Assembly: GCF_000960475.2 (NCBI RefSeq)
Contig: NZ_JZDQ02000003.1
Location: 62,001-126,000, forward strand
Length of the DNA: 64,000 bases
Direction of reading: 5' to 3'
Source: Nocardioides luteus
GTDB lineage: Bacteria > Actinomycetota > Actinomycetes > Propionibacteriales > Nocardioidaceae
Within the stretch, counting starts at the first letter, position 1, and the number at the start of each line of letters is the position of its first letter. The notes beneath the pieces were generated by a model. It was given only the letters and a program-made list of their open reading frames with translations. It did no database searches and had not been told where the DNA came from. Position numbers and translations under genes: made by a program. This document shows, one piece after another, positions 43,701 to 52,500 of the stretch.

Positions 43701-43866
43701 GGCCGACCTGCTCCGCATACCACTCGTGGTCGAACAGCGGGCAGTCGACGAGCAGCCGCACGTCGTCGGCCCTGCTGTAGAGAGGCGAGTCGTTGTAGAC
43801 CTTGCGGGCCAGGTCTCGCCCTCTGCGCAGGCCGCCACGTGCGATGCGCTTCAACTCTTCGTCCAC
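40717..43866 (-). CDS. multi-domain glycosyltransferase (GT2-like plus GT4/CgeB-like)
   Basis: The 1049-residue protein has an N-terminal region with repeats of CPLFDHEWYAEQVG / SPLFDPEFFVAKL / HPLFDTDGYTERR (residues 40-145), a motif seen in actinobacterial glycan-assembly proteins. A degenerate GT2 fold follows (about 205-420, SVIVDLGASDEHARATLDSV). A complete GT2 domain covers 460-700 (VVSVIIPTYDD, TVVFLNNDTTALAGWL). A C-terminal GT-B type domain covers about 770-1045 (INIGWVISHPDT, LFVGTSRDV, VLNDHWADMRDYGFISNRLFD). There is no membrane helix. It probably builds a surface polysaccharide and adds two different sugars. It starts at ATG 43866. Confidence 0.88.
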   Translation of the reverse strand: MDEELKRIARGGLRRGRDLARKVYNDSPLYSRADDVRLLVDCPLFDHEWYAEQVGQRLDRKRAARHYLEQDRTKPLAQPSPLFDPEFFVAKLTPRLRKQMGDQDPFLYWLRAELWLQPTHPLFDTDGYTERRRTENFYGGAIGHYVDRGARNGRRANDWMEQVDGKFPDLRDWIRDRRAEWRARQGGPQTWRSTIEPVRGVPSGREPVGTVSVIVDLGASDEHARATLDSVAAQTGVRTEIILVDRGLTPSVTESIADVVPDGLVVIGDPDRVEPGVAAAFAQVSGDFVAYVAGGEVWRPGRLARLVSVAEAGRSPLVADVLERPWQPEQRFAVDVPPASPGPDVPGPLMRTLVSRLLIARSLLAEVGGPRADIGVGWAYDLALRLTSRAEVVVVPEVGVERRQGINPRRPRQDRLPLDPNDLESWEDVVRNRAFVDWAALAARTPDPDVVSVIIPTYDDSLLTVGAVEAVMEHGAGSKRLEVVVWDNGSSAGVSAVLDSLPLRFPEVTVVHSTVNHNFALGNNLAVPYVTGETVVFLNNDTTALAGWLSPLVEALEDPEVLAVQPLLLYPSGSVQSAGVVFPPYGGLPYNMLAEYPLEDAAGLEGHRFSALTGAALVMRYRDVVALQGFDPIFTNGMEDVDLCHRLTELRPGSFRVVTSSQVVHHESKSKGRFARAPRNRLIYLDRWVGRTEPRDDVAAWAACGYQVVGRATAGEPTGPAKTYAATRPILAPLPRTSVIEGVPQLRWSIKISAPGAPEGERWGDTHFARALARSLGRLGQSAVVDHHYEWERPSSLDDDVVVTLRGLSRYFPAPDGRINIGWVISHPDTVTRAEAAGFDRLLAAGPAWAERMSARWGIRIDPLLQATDPELFNPDRALPDSGHPVLFVGTSRDVERPIIHDAVAAGLPLSVYGHGWEPYIPRHYVKAQHMSNTQLGAEYRAAGVVLNDHWADMRDYGFISNRLFDAVASGARVISDDVVGLRDVFGDTVQVYQTPDDLVKWSSMPDPSVVFGTDEHIRAEAARIHRDHGFDARARTLLDIALEERAKR

Positions 43867-43972
43867 TAAAGGTCCCCCAAGACGCTCCAGATCGTGCTTC
43901 GGCAGTGGGTCAGACTGTCACAGTGCCGAATGGCGGTGAACAGCGCCACGCACGTTCACCGAACTGTCAAGG

Positions 43973-44425
43973 TCAATTCTGCCGCCACAGCGGCATGACC
44001 GCCTCCCGGATCTCGTCGGGCATCGGCGTCACCGGACGCGACGGATCGGTGTTGTCGACGTAGACGTGCACGAACCGGCCCTCGGCGGCGGCCTCGTCGC
44101 CCGGTCCCTGGAAGAGCCCGATCCGGTAGATGACCGACGAGCTCCCGACCTTGTCGACGACCAGCCCGGCCTCGACCGGCTCGGGGAACCCGATCTCGCG
44201 CAGGTAGCGGCACGAGGTCTCGGCGACGATCCCGATCTTCGGCAGCTTCCGCACGTTCACGCCGGTCGCCTCGAACAGGTAGGCGTTGACCGCGGTGTCG
44301 AAGTACTCGTAGTAGGTCGCGTTGTTGAGGTGACCGTAGGCGTCGTCGTCGCGCCAGCGGGTGGTGATCGTGCGCCAGTGGACGTAGTCGGCGCGGGTCG
44401 GGGCCTTGCGGTCAGGAGTGCTCAT
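43973..44425 (-). CDS. hotdog-fold acyl-CoA thioesterase
   Basis: The 150-residue protein has the 4-hydroxybenzoyl-CoA thioesterase-type motif TRWRDDDAYGHLNNATYYEY with catalytic Asp. Further typical strands are VAETSCRYLREIGFPEPVEAG and GRFVHVYVDNTDPSRP. It hydrolyses acyl-CoA thioesters; the acyl chain is unknown. It stands between a glycosyltransferase and an acyltransferase gene and may serve the acyl-CoA pool, or be independent. The ATG is eight bases after TAAGAT, suggesting a leaderless transcript. The upstream gene stop (44444) is 18 bp away. Confidence 0.88.
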   Translation of the reverse strand: MSTPDRKAPTRADYVHWRTITTRWRDDDAYGHLNNATYYEYFDTAVNAYLFEATGVNVRKLPKIGIVAETSCRYLREIGFPEPVEAGLVVDKVGSSSVIYRIGLFQGPGDEAAAEGRFVHVYVDNTDPSRPVTPMPDEIREAVMPLWRQN

Positions 44426-44433
44426 CGCGCCCG

Positions 44434-44439
44434 ATCTTA
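44434..44439 (-). promoter_or_regulatory. -10-like hexamer for thioesterase gene
   Basis: TAAGAT, eight bases, ATG (44425) on the minus strand. This fits a leaderless start just past the upstream gene. Confidence 0.35.
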
Positions 44440-44443
44440 GATC

Positions 44444-46513
44444 CTAGAGCTCCTCCTCGACCGCACGGACCAGATAGGGCGCCAGCGTCATCGAGAAGGT
44501 CGCGGTGATGTGGCTCCGGTCGCGATAGGCCTGTACGTGGCCGACCACCAGGGGACACCGGTCCTCGACGCAGTAGGCCGCAGAGAGGTCCACCAGGGAA
44601 GCGCCCGGCCCGGCCAGGCGGACCGCCTCGGCGAGCGGGTCAGAGGTGGCGTACGCCTCCTGGCGGGTCATCTCGCACGCGGTGGCGTCCGCGAGCGTCT
44701 CGATCTCGTCAAGGCAGGTCGCCGCCTCGGGGGTGAGGTACGGGTTGTCGGCGAGCGCGACGATCTTCGTGCCCCGCTCGAGGATCGGCTTCCAGGCCTG
44801 GGCGAGCTGGTCGGCGGCCGGGTCCGGCTCGCCGGCCGCGAGGTTCGGATTGCGGCGTTGGGTGACCAGCACGACGTCGTACGCCTGCTGTTCGAGCTGC
44901 TCGATCAGCGCCTCGCGGTAGGCGCGACGCGGGTCACCCGCGGTGGCCGGGAGCAGCCCTCCGCCGTTGGCGACCAACGTGTCGACCGACCATCCTGAGC
45001 TCTCGGCGACCCGGGTCAGGCCGGGGATCAGCGAAGCGCCGTGGGAGTCACCGACCAACGCGACCCGGAGCGCATCCGGGTCGTCGGAGCCGAGGTGGCA
45101 GACCTCGGGGCGGGCGTCGACGGCATACGTCTCGATCTCGGGGAGATAGCACCGGTAGGCCCGGCCGGTGTCATCCTTGCGGGCGATCGGCGCAGGGAGA
45201 AGTACGCCGTCGAGCTCCGGGTTCCGGCACCCCTCCATCAGGGCGGCGGCGCCGAAGCACTCGGTGTCTGCCGATGCGAGCGCCTCAGCCTGGCCGCGAC
45301 TCTCCTCGACCAGGTGGCGTCCATGCAGGATCCCAGGGATCGCGGCGGCGACGACCAGGGCCGCTCCGAGCACCCCGAAGAGGAAGGCCCGCGGGGTGGT
45401 CCCCAGGATCGGTCCGGTGCGGAACGGCGTCTCCACGTACCGGTAGGTCAGGGCCGCGAGGCCGATGGTGACCAGGAGGATCAGCGGCTCGCGGAGCCAC
45501 GTGCCGAGCACGGGGCCGGTGTCGGGGAGCACGACCGCGAGCGGCCAGTGCCACAGATAGAGCGAGTAGGAGACCGTCCCGATCCACTGCACGACCGGAT
45601 GGCCGACGACCCGAAGCCCGAGGCCGCGGGGCGCGCCCGCCCAGATGACCAGCGCGGTGCCGACGACCGGCAGCAGCGCCACCCAGCCCGGGAACGGCAG
45701 CGAGTCGTCGAAGAGCAGCAGCGCGCCGAGCACCCCGAGCCAGCCGGCCACCGCTGCGTACGGCGCCCAGCGCCCGGGCACGCGCTTGAGGGAGAGCGGC
45801 AGCACAGCGATGAGACCGCCGACCGCGAACTCCCAGGCGCGCGCGTAGGTGACGAAGTAGGAGTCGGCGCCGTCCGTCATGGTGACGTAGACCGAGGCCA
45901 CGAAGCTGACCACGAAGACGGCGAGGAAGACCGCCCGGATTGCCGTCAGCCGCACCTTCCGCCGTCGCCGGGTCAGGAGCGCAACCGCGACGATCAGCAG
46001 CGGCCAGACGAAGTAGAACTGCTCCTCGACCGAGAGGGACCAGTAGTGCTGCGCTGGCGATGGCGGGTCCTCGGCGGCGAGATAGTCGACCGCCGCCCAG
46101 GAGAGCTGCCAGTTCTCCACGTAGAACGCGGCCGCGACCGTCTCCCGCAGGAACTGCTGCCACAGGGCCTCCGGCACCAGGGCGTACGTCGCCCCCGCAC
46201 TACACACGAGCACCAGCAGCGCCGCGGGGAGCAGCCGCCGGATCCGGCGGGCCCAGAACGTGCCCAGCCGCACCCCGCCGGGCTTGGCGGCCTCGCGCAC
46301 CAGGTGGGAGGTGATCAGGAAGCCCGAGATGACGAAGAAGACGTCGACGCCCGCGTAGCCGCCGCGGATCGCGCCCGGCCAGAGGTGGAAGAGCACAACC
46401 CCCAGCACCGCGGCCGTACGCAGGGCCTGGATCTCCAGCCGCTTGTCCCGCACCGGCTGCCCGGTCTGCGCGGGCTGCCCGTCCGTGGCGGGCGCGACCG
46501 CGACAGCGGTCAC
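44444..46513 (-). CDS. OafA/YrhL-type acyltransferase with SGNH domain
   Basis: The 689-residue protein starts at GTG 46513, overlapping the glycosyltransferase stop at 46510. Residues of about 25-385 are an acyltransferase-3 domain with about ten helices: RLEIQALRTAAVLGVVLFHLWPG, GGYAGVDVFFVISGFLITSHL, HYWSLSVEEQFYFVWPLLI. The C-terminal domain (about 430-689) is SGNH-like: RVALVGDSHGASLIPGL with catalytic Ser, and DRSHITATFSMTLAPY with His. It acylates (often acetylates) sugars on the outer face of the membrane. It is translated with the GT2 gene upstream. A homologue is at 58343-60379. Confidence 0.92.
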   Translation of the reverse strand: MTAVAVAPATDGQPAQTGQPVRDKRLEIQALRTAAVLGVVLFHLWPGAIRGGYAGVDVFFVISGFLITSHLVREAAKPGGVRLGTFWARRIRRLLPAALLVLVCSAGATYALVPEALWQQFLRETVAAAFYVENWQLSWAAVDYLAAEDPPSPAQHYWSLSVEEQFYFVWPLLIVAVALLTRRRRKVRLTAIRAVFLAVFVVSFVASVYVTMTDGADSYFVTYARAWEFAVGGLIAVLPLSLKRVPGRWAPYAAVAGWLGVLGALLLFDDSLPFPGWVALLPVVGTALVIWAGAPRGLGLRVVGHPVVQWIGTVSYSLYLWHWPLAVVLPDTGPVLGTWLREPLILLVTIGLAALTYRYVETPFRTGPILGTTPRAFLFGVLGAALVVAAAIPGILHGRHLVEESRGQAEALASADTECFGAAALMEGCRNPELDGVLLPAPIARKDDTGRAYRCYLPEIETYAVDARPEVCHLGSDDPDALRVALVGDSHGASLIPGLTRVAESSGWSVDTLVANGGGLLPATAGDPRRAYREALIEQLEQQAYDVVLVTQRRNPNLAAGEPDPAADQLAQAWKPILERGTKIVALADNPYLTPEAATCLDEIETLADATACEMTRQEAYATSDPLAEAVRLAGPGASLVDLSAAYCVEDRCPLVVGHVQAYRDRSHITATFSMTLAPYLVRAVEEEL

Positions 46514-48228
46514 CTGCGCACCCGGCGGACGATCCCGCGTGCCACCCGGCGGGCCTTGCGGACGCCGCGCTCGCCGAAGCTCAGCGGGATCTCGATCCCG
46601 TGGCACGGGCGACCGTCGAGCTGGACGATCTGCGCCCCCTCGCCGATCCGCTCGCCGATGACGTCCTCGCGGATGATCACCGGACCGTCGAACTCGCCCA
46701 GCGCGTCGCGGCCCTCGAACTGCACCCGCCAGCGCCCGCCCGGGAGCGTGGAGGTCGACACCACCACCTCCAGCTCATCCGGGGCGAGCTCGGCCGTCTC
46801 GTAGTCGAAGTGTCGGCGCCGGCTGTCGCTCACGAAGACCACCCGGAGCCACTCGGCATCCACCATCGTGTGGGCGAGCCGCAGATGGACGCAGCCGTCC
46901 ACGAGCGAGAGCGATGTGGCTGTCACGGGGTCGGTCGCGCCCGCAACCGCCTGGCGAAGCAGTTCGGGACCATCCTCGAGCGCCACCATGATCCGGTTCA
47001 GGCGCCAACCCGGGTCGGCGGCGGCGTCGGTGATCGCCGTGAAGAGGTCGCGATGCTTGAGCACGAGGTCGGCGAGGTCGTTGCCGACCAGCGTCTCGTC
47101 GCTCGGCGCAATCGTCGTGATGACATGGACGAGCGGCCCGTGGAGCGCACGCAGCGGCACCACCCCGCTGTCTGCGACCAGACGCAGCGACTCGAGGAGG
47201 TCGGCAGCGGTTCGGTCGCCCCAGCGGACGTCGTCGCCGATCAGCCGGGCCACGGTCGCCCACTTGCCCGCCTCGACCAGTCGCCAGCCCCACCGCTTCA
47301 CATCGTCCAGGTCGTCGATGACACCATCGTCGAAGAGACCGACCAGCTCACTGATCATCAGGCGCGCCGGCTCCAGCGCGGCCGCGTCGGTCACCGGCAT
47401 CCCTCGCAGGGCGCGGACGATCGCCGTCCAGCCGTCGGCGGCGAAGACCAACGACGCATACTCCGCGCGCACCTTCGGGTCACCCACGTCGATGATCCGG
47501 CGCGCACAGCGCAGTTCCTGTTCCAGATAGCTGATGAGGCCCTCCGCCGAGTGCGACTTCGCCGTCATAGATCCAGGTCCCGGCCGGTCGCGGTAGACGT
47601 AGACCGTCTCGGTGACGATGTCGAAGCGAGCGGTGGTCAAGGCGTGCACCATCGGCTCGATGTCGTTGGAGCGATTCGCGTCGGGGAACGAGATCTGCGC
47701 CGAGTCCCAGAAGCTGCGCCGGAAAACTCTGTTCCAGCATGCACGGTTGCGCAAGGCAGAGGGCGCGTCCGCCAACCTCATCAGGGTGCGCTCCTCGTCG
47801 AAGGCGGGCCACGCTCGTACCGGCCACCAGACGCGGTCGCTGAAGAGCTTGAAAAACCGGCCGATCACCATGTCCGAGCCGGTCTCGCGTGTCTTGCGCA
47901 GCATCGCGGCGTACGCCCCGCGGGGCACGAGGTCGTCGCCGTCGGCGAAGGCGAGGAACTCGCCACGTGCCAGTGACACACCGTGGTTGCGCGCCTGTCC
48001 ACCGCCCGTGCCGGGAGAGCGGACCACTTTCAGGCGAGGGTCTCGGGCTGCGTAGGCCTGAGCGACCTCGAAGGTGTCGTCCGTGGATGCGTCGTCGACG
48101 AGGATGACCTCCAGATCCAGCGGCACCTGGTCGGTCGACTGATCCTCGAGGATCGAGGAGAGCAACTCCCCTACCCAGGGGCCCAGGTCGTGGGTCGGCA
48201 CGACGACGGACAGCTCGGGCTCCGTCAT
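46510..48228 (-). CDS. GT2 family glycosyltransferase
   Basis: The 572-residue protein has a GT2 domain at residues 5-215 or so: ELSVVVPTHDLGPWVGELLSS, LEVILVDDASTDDTFEVAQA, SPGTGGGQARNHGVSLARGE and LAFADGDDLVPRGAY. A helical region (about 220-440) and a beta-rich C-terminal part with a basic tail (KARRVARGIVRRVRR) follow. The architecture is that of TagF/CDP-glycerol-like or teichoic-acid-type glycosyltransferases but no such synthase domain is clear. It shares a start/stop overlap with its neighbours on both sides (TGATG with the GT4 gene, GTGA with the acyltransferase), so the three are one operon. Confidence 0.9.
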   Translation of the reverse strand: MTEPELSVVVPTHDLGPWVGELLSSILEDQSTDQVPLDLEVILVDDASTDDTFEVAQAYAARDPRLKVVRSPGTGGGQARNHGVSLARGEFLAFADGDDLVPRGAYAAMLRKTRETGSDMVIGRFFKLFSDRVWWPVRAWPAFDEERTLMRLADAPSALRNRACWNRVFRRSFWDSAQISFPDANRSNDIEPMVHALTTARFDIVTETVYVYRDRPGPGSMTAKSHSAEGLISYLEQELRCARRIIDVGDPKVRAEYASLVFAADGWTAIVRALRGMPVTDAAALEPARLMISELVGLFDDGVIDDLDDVKRWGWRLVEAGKWATVARLIGDDVRWGDRTAADLLESLRLVADSGVVPLRALHGPLVHVITTIAPSDETLVGNDLADLVLKHRDLFTAITDAAADPGWRLNRIMVALEDGPELLRQAVAGATDPVTATSLSLVDGCVHLRLAHTMVDAEWLRVVFVSDSRRRHFDYETAELAPDELEVVVSTSTLPGGRWRVQFEGRDALGEFDGPVIIREDVIGERIGEGAQIVQLDGRPCHGIEIPLSFGERGVRKARRVARGIVRRVRR

Positions 48229-49313
48229 CAGGCGGCCAGCTCCGCAGCGTCGGCCAGGCTCTCCAGCAGCCGCAGATAATCGCGCGACATGTCATAGGGC
48301 GTGTAGGCGCGGGTGTACAGGTGGGCGGCACGGCGCCGCTCCTCCCGGCCTTCGAGCGCCTCGACGATCGCCGCCGCCAGGGCGGCCGGCTCGTCGGGCT
48401 CGGGCGGGTAGGTCACCACCCACGGCTGCTCCGCGAACTGTCGTGCGATGGGGGTGCCCTCGGGGATCAGAGCGGTGCGACCGAACGTGCCGGCGGCAAG
48501 CAGCGAGCCGGAGTTGAGGATCCGGCGGTAAGGCAGTGCGACCACGTCGCTGGCCCGCATCCAGTCGGAGAAGTCGGCAGTCTCCACGAACTCCAGCCGC
48601 TTGACGATGTTGGACGCGGACAACATGGCTTCGACCGTCTGGTGGTCCTCGGCCGGCACGACCTTGCCGGCTACGACGAAAGTCAGGTCGGGGACCGTCC
48701 GTGCGGCGATCTCGACCGCCCGGCAGAGCACGTCGAGCCCTTTGTAGGCCCGAATCTGACCGATGAAACCTACCGTCGGAACCCCCTGAGGCACGCCGAT
48801 ACGCTCGCGCGAAGCGACATCGTCACCACCGTCGGGGTAGACGCCGAGGTAGGACGAGTGCGGCAGGTCGACGACCTTCTCGGGCGGGAGCGTGTAGTAG
48901 GCCGCGGTCTCCTCGATGGTCGCCGGATTGATCCGAATGATCCGGGTCGCGTGCCTCGCCAGCGTCTTGGCGACCGCAAGTTCGACATCCATGTGGTCGG
49001 CCTCGTGGGCGATCGAGTTGTGCACCGTCCAGATCACGTCGGCCCCGCGGCTGCGTACGCCGGTGAGCACGTCCTCGAACCGGGCAGCCTTGGCCCACGC
49101 CTCGTCGGCGTCCTGGCAGCCGCTGGTGACCGGCGAGGTCCAGTGGACGTGGAGCACGTCTCCTTGGCCGAGATGCTCGGCCCTCATCTCCAGCCGGCGA
49201 AGTGTTCGGATGCCATCCATCACGTCCCACCCCGCCGCTCGCGGGGCGACGGTGAGCATCGTCAGATACGGGTTGCTCGCATAGTGAGGAAACGACAGCA
49301 ACGTCGAAGGCAT
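48228..49313 (-). CDS. GT4-like family glycosyltransferase
   Basis: The 361-residue protein is taken from ATG 49313, which follows GAGGA by seven bases; a start at 49490 adds 59 residues without similarity. It is a GT-B fold: MPSTLLSFPHYASNPYLTML, VLHVHWTSPVT, VIWTVHNSIAHE, VPTVGFIGQIRAYKGLDVLC, and the donor site region DVVALPYRRILNSGSLLAAG. It is cytoplasmic. The nucleotide sugar is not known. It is the first gene of the operon GT4 - GT2 - acyltransferase. A possible promoter (TACAAT) lies about 90 bp upstream. Confidence 0.88.
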   Translation of the reverse strand: MPSTLLSFPHYASNPYLTMLTVAPRAAGWDVMDGIRTLRRLEMRAEHLGQGDVLHVHWTSPVTSGCQDADEAWAKAARFEDVLTGVRSRGADVIWTVHNSIAHEADHMDVELAVAKTLARHATRIIRINPATIEETAAYYTLPPEKVVDLPHSSYLGVYPDGGDDVASRERIGVPQGVPTVGFIGQIRAYKGLDVLCRAVEIAARTVPDLTFVVAGKVVPAEDHQTVEAMLSASNIVKRLEFVETADFSDWMRASDVVALPYRRILNSGSLLAAGTFGRTALIPEGTPIARQFAEQPWVVTYPPEPDEPAALAAAIVEALEGREERRRAAHLYTRAYTPYDMSRDYLRLLESLADAAELAA

Positions 49314-49403
49314 GTGGGGGTCCTCGAATTCATTGACCGTGACGATCCCCCGAGCGTCGAGATCAGGTCTCGCCGAATGTCCCGGCTGGCCGGTAACCGG
49401 AAA

Positions 49404-49409
49404 ATTGTA
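49404..49409 (-). promoter_or_regulatory. possible promoter -10 of the GT4-GT2-acyltransferase operon
   Basis: TACAAT on the minus strand sits in an AT-rich stretch about 90 bp upstream of the ATG at 49313. No convincing -35 hexamer is seen. Confidence 0.35.
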
Positions 49410-49461
49410 GTCAGGTAAAAGAAGCCGCCATGACCACTCTGACGAAATCCCCGCGGTCGTG

Positions 49462-49483
49462 CACCAATTGTTCACCAATTGTT
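49462..49483. promoter_or_regulatory. tandem 11-bp direct repeats between glycosyltransferase gene and smc
   Basis: CACCAATTGTT occurs twice with no gap, placing two CAATTG palindromes one helical turn apart. It is in the 211-bp space between smc and the upstream promoter of the GT4 operon. It may be an operator; no regulator is known. Confidence 0.35.
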
Positions 49484-49524
49484 GGAGCAACCATCCCGCG
49501 GACGGCGCCCGATCCTCGGCCTGC

Positions 49525-52500
49525 TCAGGCCGGCTGCGCGTCGCGCAGCCGCTGCGAGATGACGGTCGTGACGCCGTCGCCCCGCATCGTCACGCCGTAG
49601 AGGGCGTCGCCGACCTCCATGGTGCGCTTCTGGTGGGTGATCACCATCAGCTGGGAGTTCTCGCGCAGCTCCTCGTAGATCTCCAGGAGCCGGCCGAGGT
49701 TGGTGTCGTCGAGCGCGGCCTCGACCTCGTCGAGGATGTAGAAGGGGCTCGGCCGCGCCTTGAAGAGCGAGACCAGGAAGGCGACCGCGACCAGCGACCG
49801 CTCGCCACCGGAGAGCAGGGAGAGCCGCTTGACCTTCTTGCCCGGCGGCCGGGCCTCGACCTCGATGCCGGTGGTCAGCATGTTCTCGGGGTCGGTGAGG
49901 ACCAGACGACCCTCACCGCCCGGGAAGAGCCGCGCGAAGACATGGTCGAAGGCGACGCGTACGTCCTCCCAGGCCTCGGTGAAGACCTGCTCGACGCGGT
50001 TGTCGACCTCCTTGACGATGTCGAGGAGGTCCTTGCGGGTCTGCTTGAGGTCCTCGAGCTGCTCGGTGAGGAACTTGTGGCGCTCCTCCATCGCGGCGAA
50101 CTCCTCCAGCGCGAGCGGGTTGACCTTGCCCAGCGCGCGCAGGTTCTTCTCGGCGATCTTGAGCCGCTTGGCCTGCTCTGCGCGGACATAGGGGATCGGC
50201 GCGACCTCGTTGCCGTCCTCGTCGGGGTGCTGCGGGACCAGCTGGTCGGGGCCGTAGTCCTTCACGATCGCCTCGGCGTCGAGGCCGAGCTCCTCGAGGA
50301 TCCGCTCCTCGAGCTGCTCGATCCGCATCCGCTGCTGGGCGCGGGCCATCTCGTCGCGGTGGACGGAGTTGACCAGCTCCTCGAGCTCCTTGCCGAGGTT
50401 GCGCAGCAGCGAGCGGCACTCGCGCAGCGCCTGCTCGCGCCCGGCACGGGACTCCTCGATCTCGGTGCGCGCCTTGGCGGCCTGCTGCACCGAGACCTCC
50501 AGCCGGTCCAGCGCGTACGCCACCGCGGTCCCGACCGCCCGGGCAGCCTCGCCCTCGCGACGCATCTGCTCACGACGGGCTGCCGCCTTGGCGCGCTGCT
50601 CCCGCTCCTGCCGGGCGGCACGGAGCAGCCCGTCAGCACGGCCGGCGAGCGCGCGGGCGCGCTCCTCGGAGGTACGCAGCGCCAACCGCGCGTCCATCTC
50701 GCGCTGCCGTGCGTCACGAGCAGCCTGGGCCAGCTCGTCGCGGGTGCTGACGTCGGGCTCGTCCTCGGGGTCCTCCTCGGCCATCGCGAGGCGCTCCTCG
50801 AGCTCGGCGAGCCCGGCAACGGCGTTCTCGCGCGCCTCCTGGGCCTGCTCGACGGCCGCGAGCAGTCGCTCGGCCTCGCCACGCGCGGCGCGCGACTGCG
50901 CGCCGAACTGGCCGAGCTCCTCGGCCACGGCGGCCAGGGTGGCGTCGGACTCGTGCAGCTTGGCCAGCGCCACGTCGACCCGCTTCTGCGCGGCCAGCCG
51001 CTCCGCCTCCAGCCGCGAGGTCTCGAAGGTGGCCCGCTCGGAGGCCGCGTGGGCCTCGGCGAGCTGGGCGGCGGCCTCGTCGACCGCGGCCTGCACCTCG
51101 ATCAGGCTCGGTACGCTGGAGGAGCCGCCGGCGGCGAAGTGGGCGCCGATCAGGTCGCCCTCGCGCGTCACGGCGGTGAGGCCGGGTTCCGCGGCCACGA
51201 GCGCCTGAGCGGCGGCAAGATCCTCGACCACCGCGACCTTGTCGAGCAGCCGCGCCACCGCGGGCCGCAGCACCGGCTGGCACTCCACCACGTCCAGGGC
51301 GTACGCCGCACCAGCAGGCAACGAGGGCCAGCCGCCGGTCTCCTCGGGCGCACCGCCCAGGAGCAGCCCGGCCCGGCCGAGGTCCTCGGTCTTGAGATGC
51401 TCGATCGCCCCGATGGCCTCCTCGGAGGAGGAGACGACGACCGCGTCCGACGCGGTCCCGAGCGCCGCGGCGACCGCGGCCTCGTAGCCGGAGCGGACCG
51501 CGAGCAGCGACGCGACCGACCCCAGGACGCCCGGCAGCGACGAGGCGAGCAGTGCGCCGGCGCCGTCCTTGCGGTTCAGCCCCATCTCCAGCGCGTCCTT
51601 GCGGGCAGCCAGCGTCGAGCGGTCCCGATCGGCCTGCGACGCCTCGGCCTGGAGCTTGGCCAGCCGCTCCTCGATGTCCTCCAGCGCGGCGGCAGCGGCC
51701 TCGTGCTCGGCGTCGAGGCCCTCCTCCCCCGCATCCAGCCCGGCGACCTTGGTCTCCAGGGCGGTGAAGTCTCGCTGGGCCCGCTCCGCGCGCGCCAGCG
51801 CCTCCTCGCGAGCGGCGGTCAGCCGCCCGACCTCATCGTCGGCGGCAGCGGCCCGCGACTTGAGCGCGTTGACCTGGCCGGCCAGCCGGGCCAGCCCCTC
51901 GCGACGGTCGGCGGCGGCACGCTCGAGCCCCTTGACCCGGCGCTCCTCCTCGGCCGCGGCGTCCTCGGCCTCCTTGCGAGCCTCGACCGCCTCCTCGAGG
52001 GAGTAGCGGAGCTCCTCGACCTCGGCGTCGGCGGTCTCCTCCTGCTCGCGCGCGATCTCGGCCTGGGCCTCGAGCTCTTCGGGGTCGCGTCCCTGACGCA
52101 CCTCGAGGTCCTCGGAGCCGGCCGCGTTGCGCACCCGCTCGGAGGCCAGCGACTGGGTGCCCCGCAGCCGCTCGCGCAGCGAGTTCAGCGCGAACCAGGT
52201 CTCCTGCGCGGCCGCCAGGGCCGGCAGGTCCTCGCGCAGCGCGGCCTCGAGCACGGCCTCCTGCTCGCGACCCTCCGCGATGGTCTCCTCGACCTCGGCA
52301 CGCCGGGCCAGCAGCGCGCCCTCGTCGGCGAGCTCCTTGTCGAGCTCGGTCTTGGCGGTGACCAGGTCGTCGGCGTAGATGCGGGCCTTGGCGTCGCGTA
52401 CGTCCATCTGCACCGTCTGCGCCTGCCGGGCGACCTCCGCCTGGCGGCCGAGCGGCTTGAGCTGGCGGCGGATCTCGACGAGCAGGTCCTGGAGCCGGTC

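Noticed and set aside
40369..43869. Plus-strand frame of 1166 codons opposite the large glycosyltransferase
   Set aside because: Asp/Gly/Val/Arg-rich composition typical of antisense frames in GC-rich DNA; it also crosses the FUSC gene and the repeat array.
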